Source of the DNA: Chloroflexota bacterium
GTDB lineage: Bacteria; Chloroflexota; Limnocylindria; Limnocylindrales; CSP1-4
Direction of reading: 5' to 3'
Assembly (NCBI GenBank): GCA_021785115.1
Contig: JAJYGO010000161.1
Span: 1-18,912 of the forward strand
Length of the DNA: 18,912 nt
The notes beneath the pieces were generated by a model. That model was not told where the DNA came from and did no database searches. It was given only the letters and a program-made list of their open reading frames with translations. This document shows positions 1 through 6,757 of the stretch, piece by piece. Made by a program: the position numbers and the translations under genes. Positions within the stretch are counted from its first letter, which is position 1. Each line of letters opens with the position of its first letter.

Positions 1-1
1 C

Positions 2-670
2 CAGTTCTACGGGGGTCCGGCGCCGACGATCCCGGTGTGGTCCTTCCCGCCGCTGCTCGTGGCCTTCTACATCCACAACGCCGCGATCCAGGCGCTGATC
101 ATCCTGCTGTTCGGGGCGTGGTTCGTCGGCTGGGCCGGAACGCTGTTCCTGTCCTCCACGCGCGTGATCTTCGCCGCGGCGTTCGACCGGATCCTGCCCG
201 AGCGCGTCGCCGACGTCTCGGAGAAGCGGCACGTGCCGGTCTGGGGCATGATCCTGATGCTGGTGCCATCGCTGCTCGTGAGCGCGCTGTACGCGTACAC
301 GACGAAGTTCAGCCAGTTCATCCTGGACTCCACGCTGGTGATCGCGGTGACGTTCTTCGGGACCTCGATCGCGGCGATCATCCTGCCGTGGCGGAAGAAG
401 AGCCTGTACGAGAACTCGGCCATCGCGAAGTACAAGATCGCCGGGATTCCGCTGATCACGGTCTCCGGCACGATCTCGGCGCTGTTCCTCGGCTGGAACC
501 TGTACGAGTGGTTCACCAACAGCAACTACGCCGTGAACAACAAGACGTCGCTGTACTTCATGGGCGGGATGTACGTGCTGGCGCTGGCGATCTACGTGGT
601 GGCGAAGGTCGTGCGCAAGCGGCAGGGCATCGACCTCAAGGCCGTCTACCAGGAGATCCCGGTCGAGTAG
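2..670 (+). CDS. APC-family amino acid/amine permease, C-terminal part (5' end outside window)
   Basis: The frame is open from base 2, so the gene starts upstream; about 222 residues are visible. They contain several hydrophobic membrane segments and an APC-like piece reading STRVIFAAAFDRILPERVADV, where a helix is followed by a charged cytoplasmic loop. A short basic tail (VRKRQGIDLKAVYQEIPVE) would lie in the cytoplasm. APC transporters bring amino acids, polyamines or related amines across the cytoplasmic membrane. Its place just before an aldehyde dehydrogenase and an MttB-type methyltransferase suggests that it imports the methylated substrate or a related amine, but this is inferred from context only. 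It ends in TAG and is followed by a strong palindrome that may end its transcript. The N-terminal half and the promoter are not visible. Confidence 0.82.
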   Translation, partial: QFYGGPAPTIPVWSFPPLLVAFYIHNAAIQALIILLFGAWFVGWAGTLFLSSTRVIFAAAFDRILPERVADVSEKRHVPVWGMILMLVPSLLVSALYAYTTKFSQFILDSTLVIAVTFFGTSIAAIILPWRKKSLYENSAIAKYKIAGIPLITVSGTISALFLGWNLYEWFTNSNYAVNNKTSLYFMGGMYVLALAIYVVAKVVRKRQGIDLKAVYQEIPVE

Positions 671-678
671 CCGGGCCG

Positions 679-714
679 GATGGGACCGGGCCTCGCGCGA
701 GGCCCGGTCCCATC
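679..714. terminator. Perfect 36-bp palindrome; hairpin terminator or operator
   Basis: The left arm GATGGGACCGGGCCTCGC is followed directly by its exact reverse complement, giving an 18-bp inverted repeat with no mismatch. It starts 9 bases after the permease stop and ends 28 bases before the aldehyde dehydrogenase ATG. As RNA it would form a very stable GC-rich hairpin. There is no T-run after it, so it is not a classical intrinsic terminator, although high-GC bacteria often use hairpins without a U-tract. It could instead act as a DNA-level operator or as an attenuator between two co-transcribed genes. Confidence 0.7.
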
Positions 715-742
715 GCCCGAGCGTGGTTGGGAAACGGGAGCG

Positions 743-2191
743 ATGGCCGACGGCGTGAGGATGTTCATCGACGGGGAGTGGGTCGCCTCGCGGAGCGGGG
801 CGACCTTCGACGCGGTCAGCCCGGCGACCGGCGAGGTGATCGCCTCGGTCGCCGAGGGGACCCGCGAGGATGCCCGGCGCGCGATCGCCGCGGCGGGCCG
901 TGCCGCCGAGGCGTGGGGCGGGCGCTCGGCGTTCGACCGGGCGCGGGCCCTCCGCCGCATGGCCGAGGCCGTCGACGCCCGGCGGGACGAGCTCGCCCGC
1001 ACGCTGGCTCTCGACCAGGGCAAGCCCCTGCAGGCCGAGGCCTACGGAGAGGTCGAGGAGCTGATCGCCTACTTCGAGATGGCCTCGGCCGACGCGACGC
1101 GGCTGGAGGGCCTGATCCCGCCGTCGATCGACGCCGGCAAGCGGGTGTTCGTCTACCGGGTGCCGCGGGGCGTGGTCGGGGTGATCAGCCCGTGGAACTG
1201 GCCCTACACGATGCCGGCGGAGATCGTGGCCCCGGCCCTCGCGGCGGGCAACGCCGTCGTCTGGGTGCCGGCGCCGACCACCTCGGTGTGTGCGGCGAGG
1301 CTCGCCGAGGTGATCGCGGAGGCCGATCTGCCGCCGGGGGCCTTCAACATGGTCACCGGGCCCGGGCCGGTCGTCGGCGACGAGGTCGCCGCGAACCCCG
1401 GCACCCACGCGGTCGGGTTCATCGGCTCCATCGCCACCGGCCACACGGTGGCCGGGCGGGCGGCCGGCAAGGAGCTGCTGCTCGAGATGGGCGGCAACGG
1501 GCCGCTGGTCGTCCTGGACGATGCCGACCTCGACGCCGCCGTCTCGGCCACGCTGGTGGCGAGCTTCCTGAACGCGGGGCAGAGCTGCACGGCCGGGGAG
1601 CGGATCCTCGTCCACGAGGCCGTGCACGAGGCCTACCTGGAGCGGCTGGCGGCGGCCATCGCCCGGGAGATCCGCCTCGGCGACCCGTTCGACGATGCGA
1701 CGACGATGGGGCCGCTGAACAACCAGCCGACGGTCGACAAGACCGCGCGGCACGTGGGCGACGCGCTCGAGCGGGGCGCCCGGCTGGTCGTCGGGGGACG
1801 CCGGCGCGAGGACCTGCCCACGCCCCTGTACTACGAGGCGACCCTGCTCGACGGAGTCACGGACGAGATGGAGGTGGCCCGCGAGGAGACCTTCGGCCCG
1901 GTGGCGCCGGTCACGGCGATCGCGAGCGAGGAGGACGCGATCCGGATCGTGAACGGCTCGCCCTACGGGCTGCTGGCGGCGGTGTTCACCCGCGACCTCG
2001 GCCGCGGGCTGCGCTTCGCCGAGCGGGTGCGGACCGGCTGGGTGAACGTGAACGAGGGGACGAACTACTGGGAGTCGCACCTGCCCTTCGGCGGCCGCGC
2101 GGGCTCGATGAGCGGGGTCGGTCGGGTGGGCGGCCGGTTCTCGATGGAGCGGCTGACCGAGCTGAAGACGGTGGTGGTCACCGTCTCGTGA
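743..2191 (+). CDS. NAD(P)-dependent aldehyde dehydrogenase
   Basis: A 482-residue member of the aldehyde dehydrogenase superfamily, the usual length. It oxidises an aldehyde to a carboxylic acid with NAD(P)+ in the cytoplasm. Visible signature residues are N152 in SPWNWPY (oxyanion site), E248 in LLEMGGNGP (general base) and C282 in NAGQSCTAGE (nucleophile). The E-to-C spacing of 34 is the classical one. The C-terminal half has EETFGPVAP and a typical LPFGGRAGSMSG region. I chose ATG 743, preceded by GGGAG; an upstream ATG at 680 lies inside the palindrome and would add 21 atypical residues. The gene abuts the MttB homologue downstream, so it may process an aldehyde formed before or after demethylation, such as an aminoaldehyde or betaine aldehyde. 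The substrate cannot be read from the sequence. Confidence 0.93.
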   Translation: MADGVRMFIDGEWVASRSGATFDAVSPATGEVIASVAEGTREDARRAIAAAGRAAEAWGGRSAFDRARALRRMAEAVDARRDELARTLALDQGKPLQAEAYGEVEELIAYFEMASADATRLEGLIPPSIDAGKRVFVYRVPRGVVGVISPWNWPYTMPAEIVAPALAAGNAVVWVPAPTTSVCAARLAEVIAEADLPPGAFNMVTGPGPVVGDEVAANPGTHAVGFIGSIATGHTVAGRAAGKELLLEMGGNGPLVVLDDADLDAAVSATLVASFLNAGQSCTAGERILVHEAVHEAYLERLAAAIAREIRLGDPFDDATTMGPLNNQPTVDKTARHVGDALERGARLVVGGRRREDLPTPLYYEATLLDGVTDEMEVAREETFGPVAPVTAIASEEDAIRIVNGSPYGLLAAVFTRDLGRGLRFAERVRTGWVNVNEGTNYWESHLPFGGRAGSMSGVGRVGGRFSMERLTELKTVVVTVS

Positions 2192-2226
2192 CCGCGGTGG
2201 GGGCGCTGCGAAAGGGGACGACGCCT

Positions 2227-3681
2227 GTGTGGACGAACAACCTGCGGCCCTACGACCTGCTGGCCGACGAGCAGGTCGAGAGCATCCACGAGCACGCCAT
2301 GACGATCCTGGAGACGATCGGTGTCGACGTGCTGTTCCCGGAGGCGGTCTCGCTGCTCGCCGGCGCGGGCCAGCAGGTCGACGGCGACCGGGTGCGGCTC
2401 GACCGGCACTTCGTCATGGAGCAGGTGGCGACGGCGCCCCACGAGTTCCGGCTCCTCGCCCGCAACCCCGAGCACACCGTCACGATCGGCGGCAACCACA
2501 TGGTGAACGCCCCCGTCTACGGCACGCCGTTCGTCTCGGACCTCGAGCGCGGCCGGCGCGGCGCGACGCTCGATGACTTCCGGAACTTCGTGAAGCTCGC
2601 CCAGTCGGCGCCGCAGATGCACTGCGCGGGCGGCGTCGTCGTCGAGCCCGAGGACGCGCCGCTCGACAGCCGGCACCTCGACATGGTCTACGCGCTGCTG
2701 CGATGGTCGGACAAGCCGATCATGGGCAACGTCATCTCGCCGGAGAACGCGCGGGACTCCATCGAGATGGCCTCGATCGCGCTCGGCGGGCGCGAGGTCA
2801 TCGAGCGCACTCCCGGGCTGATCGTGCTGATCAACGTCAACAGCCCGCTGCGCTTCGACGACCGGATGCTCGGCGCGCTGTTCGAGTACGTGCGGGCGAA
2901 CCAGCCGGTGATCGTCACGCCGTTCCTGATGGCCGGCGCGATGTCGCCGATGGGGCTCGCGGGCTCGCTCGCCCAGCAGACCGCCGAGGCGCTCACCGGC
3001 ATCGCGATCGCCCAGCTCGTGCGGCCGGGGGCGCCCTGCGTCTACGGCTCGTTCCTGACGAACACCGACATGCAGTCGGGGAGCCCGGCCTTCGGCACGC
3101 CCGAGACGGCGCTCGGCGTGCTCGCGAGCGCGCAGATGGCGCGCCACTACCGGCTGCCGTTCCGCGGGGGCGGCGCGCTGACCTCGTCCAAGGTCCCCGA
3201 CGGACAGGCCGCCTACGAGTCGATGATGGGGATGTGGCCGACGGTGCTCGGGCACACGAACTTCGTCCTGCACGCCGCCGGGTGGCTCGAGAGCGCGCTG
3301 CTCGCCTCCTACGAGAAGTTCGTGATGGACCTCGAGGTGCTCCGGATGTTCGAGTGGGTCCTCGAGAAGGGGATCCCCTTCGACGACGAGGGCTTCGCGA
3401 TGGACGCCATCGAGGAGGTCGGCCCCGGCGGGTACTTCCTGGGCGCCGAGCACACCATGCGCCACTTCCGCACCGGCTTCTACCGGCCGCTGATCTCCTC
3501 GACCGACAACTACGAGCGGTGGAACACCAAGGGCGGCGAGCGCATCGACCAGGTCGCCAACCGGAAGTGGAAGGAGATGCTGGAGGCCTACGAGGACCCC
3601 GGCATGGACCCCGCCGTCGACGAGGAGCTGCTGGCGTTCATGGCCCGCCGTCGCGAGGAGATCGCGAGGGAGGCCGAGTAG
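2227..3681 (+). CDS. MttB-superfamily corrinoid-dependent methyltransferase (non-pyrrolysine)
   Basis: About 484 residues that look like the trimethylamine methyltransferase (MttB/COG5598) family. The start NLRPYDLLADEQVESIHEHA, the middle RGGGALTSSKVPDGQAAYES and the later HAAGWLESALLASYEKFVMD are family-like. Known members move a methyl group from trimethylamine (the pyrrolysine enzyme), glycine betaine (MtgB), proline betaine (MtpB), carnitine (MtcB) or gamma-butyrobetaine (MtyB) to a cognate corrinoid protein. No in-frame amber codon interrupts this gene, so it belongs to the pyrrolysine-free group, where quaternary amines are the usual substrates. GTG 2227 is chosen because GAAAGGGG lies about 10 bases upstream and the family homology starts soon after it. 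GTG 2188, overlapping the dehydrogenase stop as GTGA, is the alternative and adds 13 residues. The partner corrinoid protein is encoded at 4642. The exact substrate is unknown. Confidence 0.9.
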   Translation: MWTNNLRPYDLLADEQVESIHEHAMTILETIGVDVLFPEAVSLLAGAGQQVDGDRVRLDRHFVMEQVATAPHEFRLLARNPEHTVTIGGNHMVNAPVYGTPFVSDLERGRRGATLDDFRNFVKLAQSAPQMHCAGGVVVEPEDAPLDSRHLDMVYALLRWSDKPIMGNVISPENARDSIEMASIALGGREVIERTPGLIVLINVNSPLRFDDRMLGALFEYVRANQPVIVTPFLMAGAMSPMGLAGSLAQQTAEALTGIAIAQLVRPGAPCVYGSFLTNTDMQSGSPAFGTPETALGVLASAQMARHYRLPFRGGGALTSSKVPDGQAAYESMMGMWPTVLGHTNFVLHAAGWLESALLASYEKFVMDLEVLRMFEWVLEKGIPFDDEGFAMDAIEEVGPGGYFLGAEHTMRHFRTGFYRPLISSTDNYERWNTKGGERIDQVANRKWKEMLEAYEDPGMDPAVDEELLAFMARRREEIAREAE

Positions 3682-3755
3682 GCCGCGGCCGATCCGGGAG
3701 CGAGGCCTGCCCGCTCTGCCCGCCACCCCCCCGGGCGTCGGTGCGCGTACCGTCC

Positions 3756-3785
3756 TTGACCGACGCACCTCGTGGGCGGTATCGT
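3756..3785 (+). promoter_or_regulatory. Candidate sigma70-type promoter for the iclR-corrinoid operon
   Basis: TTGACC (3756-3761) and TATCGT (3780-3785) are separated by 18 bases. They match the -35 and -10 consensus at 5/6 and 4/6 positions. The predicted transcription start, about 3791-3793, falls inside the first of two operator-like palindromes, a layout that suits repression by the adjacent IclR regulator. It sits in the 151-bp gap between mttB and the regulator, the largest non-coding gap in the + strand gene run. Confidence 0.5.
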
Positions 3786-3787
3786 GT

Positions 3788-3824
3788 GTTGCGTAAAGGG
3801 CAACATAGTTGCGTGATACGGAAC
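3788..3824. promoter_or_regulatory. Two tandem operator-like palindromes, probable IclR-type binding sites
   Basis: Site 1 (3788-3804) reads GTTGCG-TAAAG-GGCAAC and site 2 (3808-3824) reads GTTGCG-TGATA-CGGAAC. Both are 17 bp with the same left arm GTTGCG and an imperfect right arm, one mismatch each against CGCAAC. The sites start exactly 20 bp apart, about two helical turns, so two dimers could bind the same DNA face. Site 1 extends to perfect 6-bp arms TGTTGC/GCAACA with a 7-base spacer. They lie just downstream of the candidate promoter and just upstream of the regulator's ATG. IclR proteins commonly bind such palindromes and autoregulate; assigning these sites to the adjacent protein is inference. 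Confidence 0.6.
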
Positions 3825-3832
3825 AACTCTCG

Positions 3833-4645
3833 ATGCCTGAGCGGAACGCGTCCCTGGTGCAGTCGGTCGAGCGCGCGATCGGCGTCCTCGAGCTGCTGGC
3901 CGGCGAGGCCGGGGAGCTCGGCGTGACCCAGGTCGGCCGCGCGCTCGGCGTGCACAAGGCGACGGCCTTCCGGCTGCTCGCGACCCTCGAGGAGCACGGT
4001 CTCGTCGAGCAGAACCCGGAGACCGAGCGCTACCGGCTGGGCCCCGGCCTGCTGCGCCTGGCCGGCGCGGCGGCCTCGGGCATGGATCTCGTGCGGCAGG
4101 CGCGGCCGGTGCTCGAGCGACTGGCCGACGAGACCCGCGAGACCGTGAACCTGGCCGTCCTGGCCGGTGACCGCGTCGTGAACATCGACCAGGTCACCGC
4201 GCCCGGCGTCATCGTGGCCGTGAACTGGGTCGGCACCCCGACGCCGCTGCATTCCACGGCGAACGGCAAGGTGTTCCTGGCCGCCCTCCCATCCTCCGAA
4301 CTCGACCGGCTCCTGGCCGCCCCGCTCGAGCGCTCGACGCCGAGGACCGTCGTCGACCCCGATGCGCTGCGGGCCGAATTGGAGGCCGTGCGTCGCGACG
4401 GGTTCGCGCGGACCGAGGAGGAGCTGGAGGTGGGGCTGAACGCGATCGCCGCCCCCGTGCGGGGCGCGGCCGGCGACGTCGTGGCGACCGTGAGCGTCGC
4501 CGGGCCCGCCTACCGGATGACGGCGCGCCGTTCGCGGATGCTCGGCCGGATCACGGCCGACGCGGCGGGCGAGATCTCGACGCGACTCGGATTCGGCGAC
4601 CCGGCCGCGGGGCCGGCGCGCCGCAGCGGAGGTGATGCGAGGTGA
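3833..4645 (+). CDS. IclR-family transcriptional regulator
   Basis: A 270-residue protein of normal IclR length. Residues about 9-65 form the N-terminal winged helix-turn-helix (VQSVERAIGVLELL, then LGVTQVGRALGVHKATAFRLLATLEEHGLVEQ). The rest is the effector-binding domain, with typical segments LHSTANGKVFLAALP and EEELEVGLNAIAAPV. IclR proteins bind small metabolites and repress or activate nearby catabolic genes. ATG 3833 is chosen because the homology begins shortly after it; the frame could also open at TTG 3809, which lies inside the operator region. There is no strong ribosome binding site before the ATG. Its stop overlaps the start of the corrinoid protein gene (GTGA), so the two are translationally coupled. 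It probably senses the methylated substrate or a product, a guess from context. Confidence 0.9.
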   Translation: MPERNASLVQSVERAIGVLELLAGEAGELGVTQVGRALGVHKATAFRLLATLEEHGLVEQNPETERYRLGPGLLRLAGAAASGMDLVRQARPVLERLADETRETVNLAVLAGDRVVNIDQVTAPGVIVAVNWVGTPTPLHSTANGKVFLAALPSSELDRLLAAPLERSTPRTVVDPDALRAELEAVRRDGFARTEEELEVGLNAIAAPVRGAAGDVVATVSVAGPAYRMTARRSRMLGRITADAAGEISTRLGFGDPAAGPARRSGGDAR

Positions 4646-5364
4646 GCCGGGAGGACGAGCTTCGGGAGGCCCTGTACGACGGGACCCTGCACGGGCGGGT
4701 CGCGGAGGTCCGGGGCCTGACCGAGGAGGCGATCGCCCTCGAGATGGACCCGATGGACGTGCTGTTCCAGGCGCTGATCCCCTCGCTCGAGGAGGTCGGG
4801 CGCCGGTTCGAGCGCGGCGACTACTTCGTTCCGGAGATGCTGATCGCCGCCAAGGCGATGCAGGCGGCGCTCGGGCTGCTCCGGCCCCTGCTCGCCCAGA
4901 CCGGCGCCAAGCCCATCGGCAAGTACGTGATGGGCACTGTGAAGGGCGACATCCACGACATCGGAAAGAACCTCTGCATCATCATGCTCGAGGGCGCCGG
5001 CTTCGAGGTCCTCGACCTCGGCGTGAACGTGGCGCCGGAGAGGTTCGTCGAGGCCGTGGCGGCGAACGAGCCCCACATCGTCGGGTTCTCGGCGTTCCTC
5101 ACGACGACCATGCCGATGTTCAAGGTGAACCTCGACGCGCTGACCAAGGCCGGGCTCCGGGACAGGGTGCAGGTGATGGTCGGGGGCGCGCCGGTCACCG
5201 AGGACTACGCGAAGCAGGTCGGCGCCGACGCCTACGCGCCCGACGCCTCGACCGCGACCCGTATGGCGAAGACGCTCGTGGGCATCGTCGAGGACCAGCG
5301 CAACGCCCGGATCGAGGAGGCCGTCGGCCGCATCGAGGCGGTCATCCGGGGAATCCAGGAGTAG
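4642..5364 (+). CDS. Corrinoid (B12-binding) methyl-carrier protein, MtbC/MttC type
   Basis: A 240-residue corrinoid protein, the usual length for MttC/MtbC/MtgC carriers. Residues about 1-90 form the helical cap domain (B12-binding 2), and about 91-220 the Rossmann-like B12 domain. The cobalt-ligating motif DxHxxG is present as DIHDIG at 103-108, with H105 the lower ligand. The further corrin contacts GFSAFLTTTM and VMVGGAPV are also in place. It shuttles the methyl group as methyl-Co(III) between the substrate methyltransferase and the tetrahydrofolate methyltransferase. The GTG start is well supported: GGAGGTGA at 4628-4635 sits 6 bases upstream inside the end of iclR, and the GTG overlaps that stop. 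It heads the string of C1 genes that follows, though its mttB partner lies upstream of the regulator. Confidence 0.95.
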   Translation: MSREDELREALYDGTLHGRVAEVRGLTEEAIALEMDPMDVLFQALIPSLEEVGRRFERGDYFVPEMLIAAKAMQAALGLLRPLLAQTGAKPIGKYVMGTVKGDIHDIGKNLCIIMLEGAGFEVLDLGVNVAPERFVEAVAANEPHIVGFSAFLTTTMPMFKVNLDALTKAGLRDRVQVMVGGAPVTEDYAKQVGADAYAPDASTATRMAKTLVGIVEDQRNARIEEAVGRIEAVIRGIQE

Positions 5365-5370
5365 CGGACC

Positions 5371-5772
5371 GTGGCCGCTCGCACCAGGCTCGAGCGCGTG
5401 CTGATCCCCGTCGAAGAGGCGATCAAGAAGCCGATCTTCGACTGCCGCATGTGCGGCCAGTGCATCCTGCATTCGACCGGCATGACCTGCCCGATGCGCT
5501 GTCCGAAGAACCTCCGCAACGGCCCGTGTGGGGGCGTCCGCGCGAACGGCAACTGCGAGGTCTACCCCGCCCGTCCCTGCGTATGGGCGCTGGCGTGGGA
5601 GCGCTCGCAGCGGATGCCGCTGTGGCGCGACCACATGCACCACCTGAACCCGCCGGTCGACCGGCAGCTCCAGGGCAGCTCGTCATGGGTGAACCTGGTC
5701 ACCGGCCGCGACCGCCGCACCCCGGAGGGGTGGCGGCGCTGCGAGGAGGCGAACGGCCGTGGGCATCGCTGA
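5371..5772 (+). CDS. metV: MetV-like methylenetetrahydrofolate reductase partner (MTHFR C-terminal cysteine domain)
   Basis: A small 133-residue protein whose core holds eight cysteines: C25, C28, C31, C40, C44, C53, C62 and C70. The pattern CRMCGQC...CPMRCPKNLRNGPCGG is that of the MTHFR_C / MetV family. In acetogens MetV forms a complex with MetF and is thought to carry metal or iron-sulfur centres that link the flavin of MetF to an electron partner. Here it lies directly before metF and overlaps it by 14 bases, so a complex is likely. AGGAG stands about 10 bases before the GTG start. The C-terminal tail (from about residue 85) is polar and shows no clear motif. The metal bound cannot be told from sequence. 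Confidence 0.85.
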   Translation: MAARTRLERVLIPVEEAIKKPIFDCRMCGQCILHSTGMTCPMRCPKNLRNGPCGGVRANGNCEVYPARPCVWALAWERSQRMPLWRDHMHHLNPPVDRQLQGSSSWVNLVTGRDRRTPEGWRRCEEANGRGHR

Positions 5773-6757
5773 GCCGAACGGTGCCGGGTCGTCGAACGGC
5801 ACCGGGGGCCGCGCGCACAGCGGCCTGGAGCGGATGCTCCGCGGCGGCGCGTTCGTCGTGACGGCCGAGCTGTCGGCCCTGGACTCGCCCGATCCCGAGG
5901 CCGTGGTGCGCATGGCCGAGCCGCTGCTCGGCCGCGTCGACGCGGTCAACTGCACCGACAACCCCGGCGCGCACACGCACCTGTCGGCGCTGGCGGCCGC
6001 GCACATCGTGCAGGAGATGGGCCTGGAGGCGAACGTCCAGTTCGCCTGCCGGGACCGCAACCGGCTCGCGCTGCAGGCGGACATCCTGGGCGCGGCGGCG
6101 CTCGGGATCCGCAACGTCACGATGATGACCGGCGACGACGTGAGCGCCGGCGACCATCCGGAGGCGAAGGCCGTCTACGACCTGGACTCGATGCACCTGT
6201 TGCGGATCGCGCGGATCATGCGGGACCAGGGGACCTACCTCAGCGGGCGGAAGCTCGCCGCGCCCCCCTCGTACTTCATCGGCGCCGTGGAGAACCCGTT
6301 CGCGCCCCCCCTCGACTTCCGGCCGCACCGGCTGATGAAGAAGATCGATGCGGGCGCGGAGTTCGTTCAGACGCAGATCGTGTTCAACGTCCCACGGTTC
6401 CGCTCGTTCATGGCGGCCGCAGCCGACCTCGGGGCGCTGGAGCGCGCGTTCGTGGTCCCCTCGATCAGCATCCCGCGCTCGGCCCGGGGGGCGCGGTTCA
6501 TGCAGGCGAAGGTGCCGGGGCTCGACGTGCCCGACGCGGTCGTGCGGCGGCTGGAGGGCGTGCCCCCGGAGCGGCAGCAGGAGGAGGGGCTTCGGATCGC
6601 CCTCGAGGTGTTCGAGGAGGTCCGCGGGATCCCCGGCATCTCCGGGGTCCACTTCATCGCGATCAAGTGGGAGGAGGGCATCGCGCGCGCGATCGACGAG
6701 GCGGGGCTGCTGCCGCGCCCCCGCGCGATGGCGCTTGCCGACGGGAGGGGGAGCTAG
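5759..6757 (+). CDS. metF: 5,10-methylenetetrahydrofolate reductase (MetF-type)
   Basis: A 332-residue flavoprotein-type reductase with the MetF TIM-barrel pattern. FVVTAELSALDSPDPE is the first strand, with the family glutamate. It is followed by VDAVNCTDNPGAHTHLS, FACRDRNRLALQADILGAAALGIRNVTMMTGD, GAEFVQTQIVFNVPRF and a C-terminal GVHFIAIKWEEGIARAI. MetF interconverts methylene- and methyl-tetrahydrofolate. In this operon the likely direction is oxidation of methyl-tetrahydrofolate made from the demethylated substrate, feeding methylene-tetrahydrofolate to biosynthesis or oxidation. The GTG start at 5759 has GAGGAGG (5743-5749) 9 bases upstream and overlaps the metV-like gene by 14 bases. 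The first 20 residues are a Gly/Ser/Asn-rich leader. It ends in TAG directly abutting the next GTG. Confidence 0.92.
   Translation: MGIAEPNGAGSSNGTGGRAHSGLERMLRGGAFVVTAELSALDSPDPEAVVRMAEPLLGRVDAVNCTDNPGAHTHLSALAAAHIVQEMGLEANVQFACRDRNRLALQADILGAAALGIRNVTMMTGDDVSAGDHPEAKAVYDLDSMHLLRIARIMRDQGTYLSGRKLAAPPSYFIGAVENPFAPPLDFRPHRLMKKIDAGAEFVQTQIVFNVPRFRSFMAAAADLGALERAFVVPSISIPRSARGARFMQAKVPGLDVPDAVVRRLEGVPPERQQEEGLRIALEVFEEVRGIPGISGVHFIAIKWEEGIARAIDEAGLLPRPRAMALADGRGS

Noticed and set aside
37..3681. A 1214-codon + frame suggesting a giant fused MttB protein
   Set aside because: Only the part after about 2188 resembles MttB. The earlier part is an out-of-frame reading of the permease and aldehyde dehydrogenase genes.
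2227..3681. Assigning a specific name such as mtgB or mtpB to the MttB homologue
   Set aside because: Substrate specificity cannot be read by eye; several non-Pyl clades share the visible motifs.
3698..3716. GAGCG/CGCTC inverted repeat after mttB as a terminator
   Set aside because: The stem is only 5 bp with a 9-base loop and no T-run, too weak to call in GC-rich sequence.
2065..3957. A 630-codon minus-strand open frame opposite the mttB homologue
   Set aside because: Its translation is rich in Arg, His, Asp and Gly repeats without any family motif. It is the antisense shadow of a high-GC gene whose + strand product is clearly recognisable.
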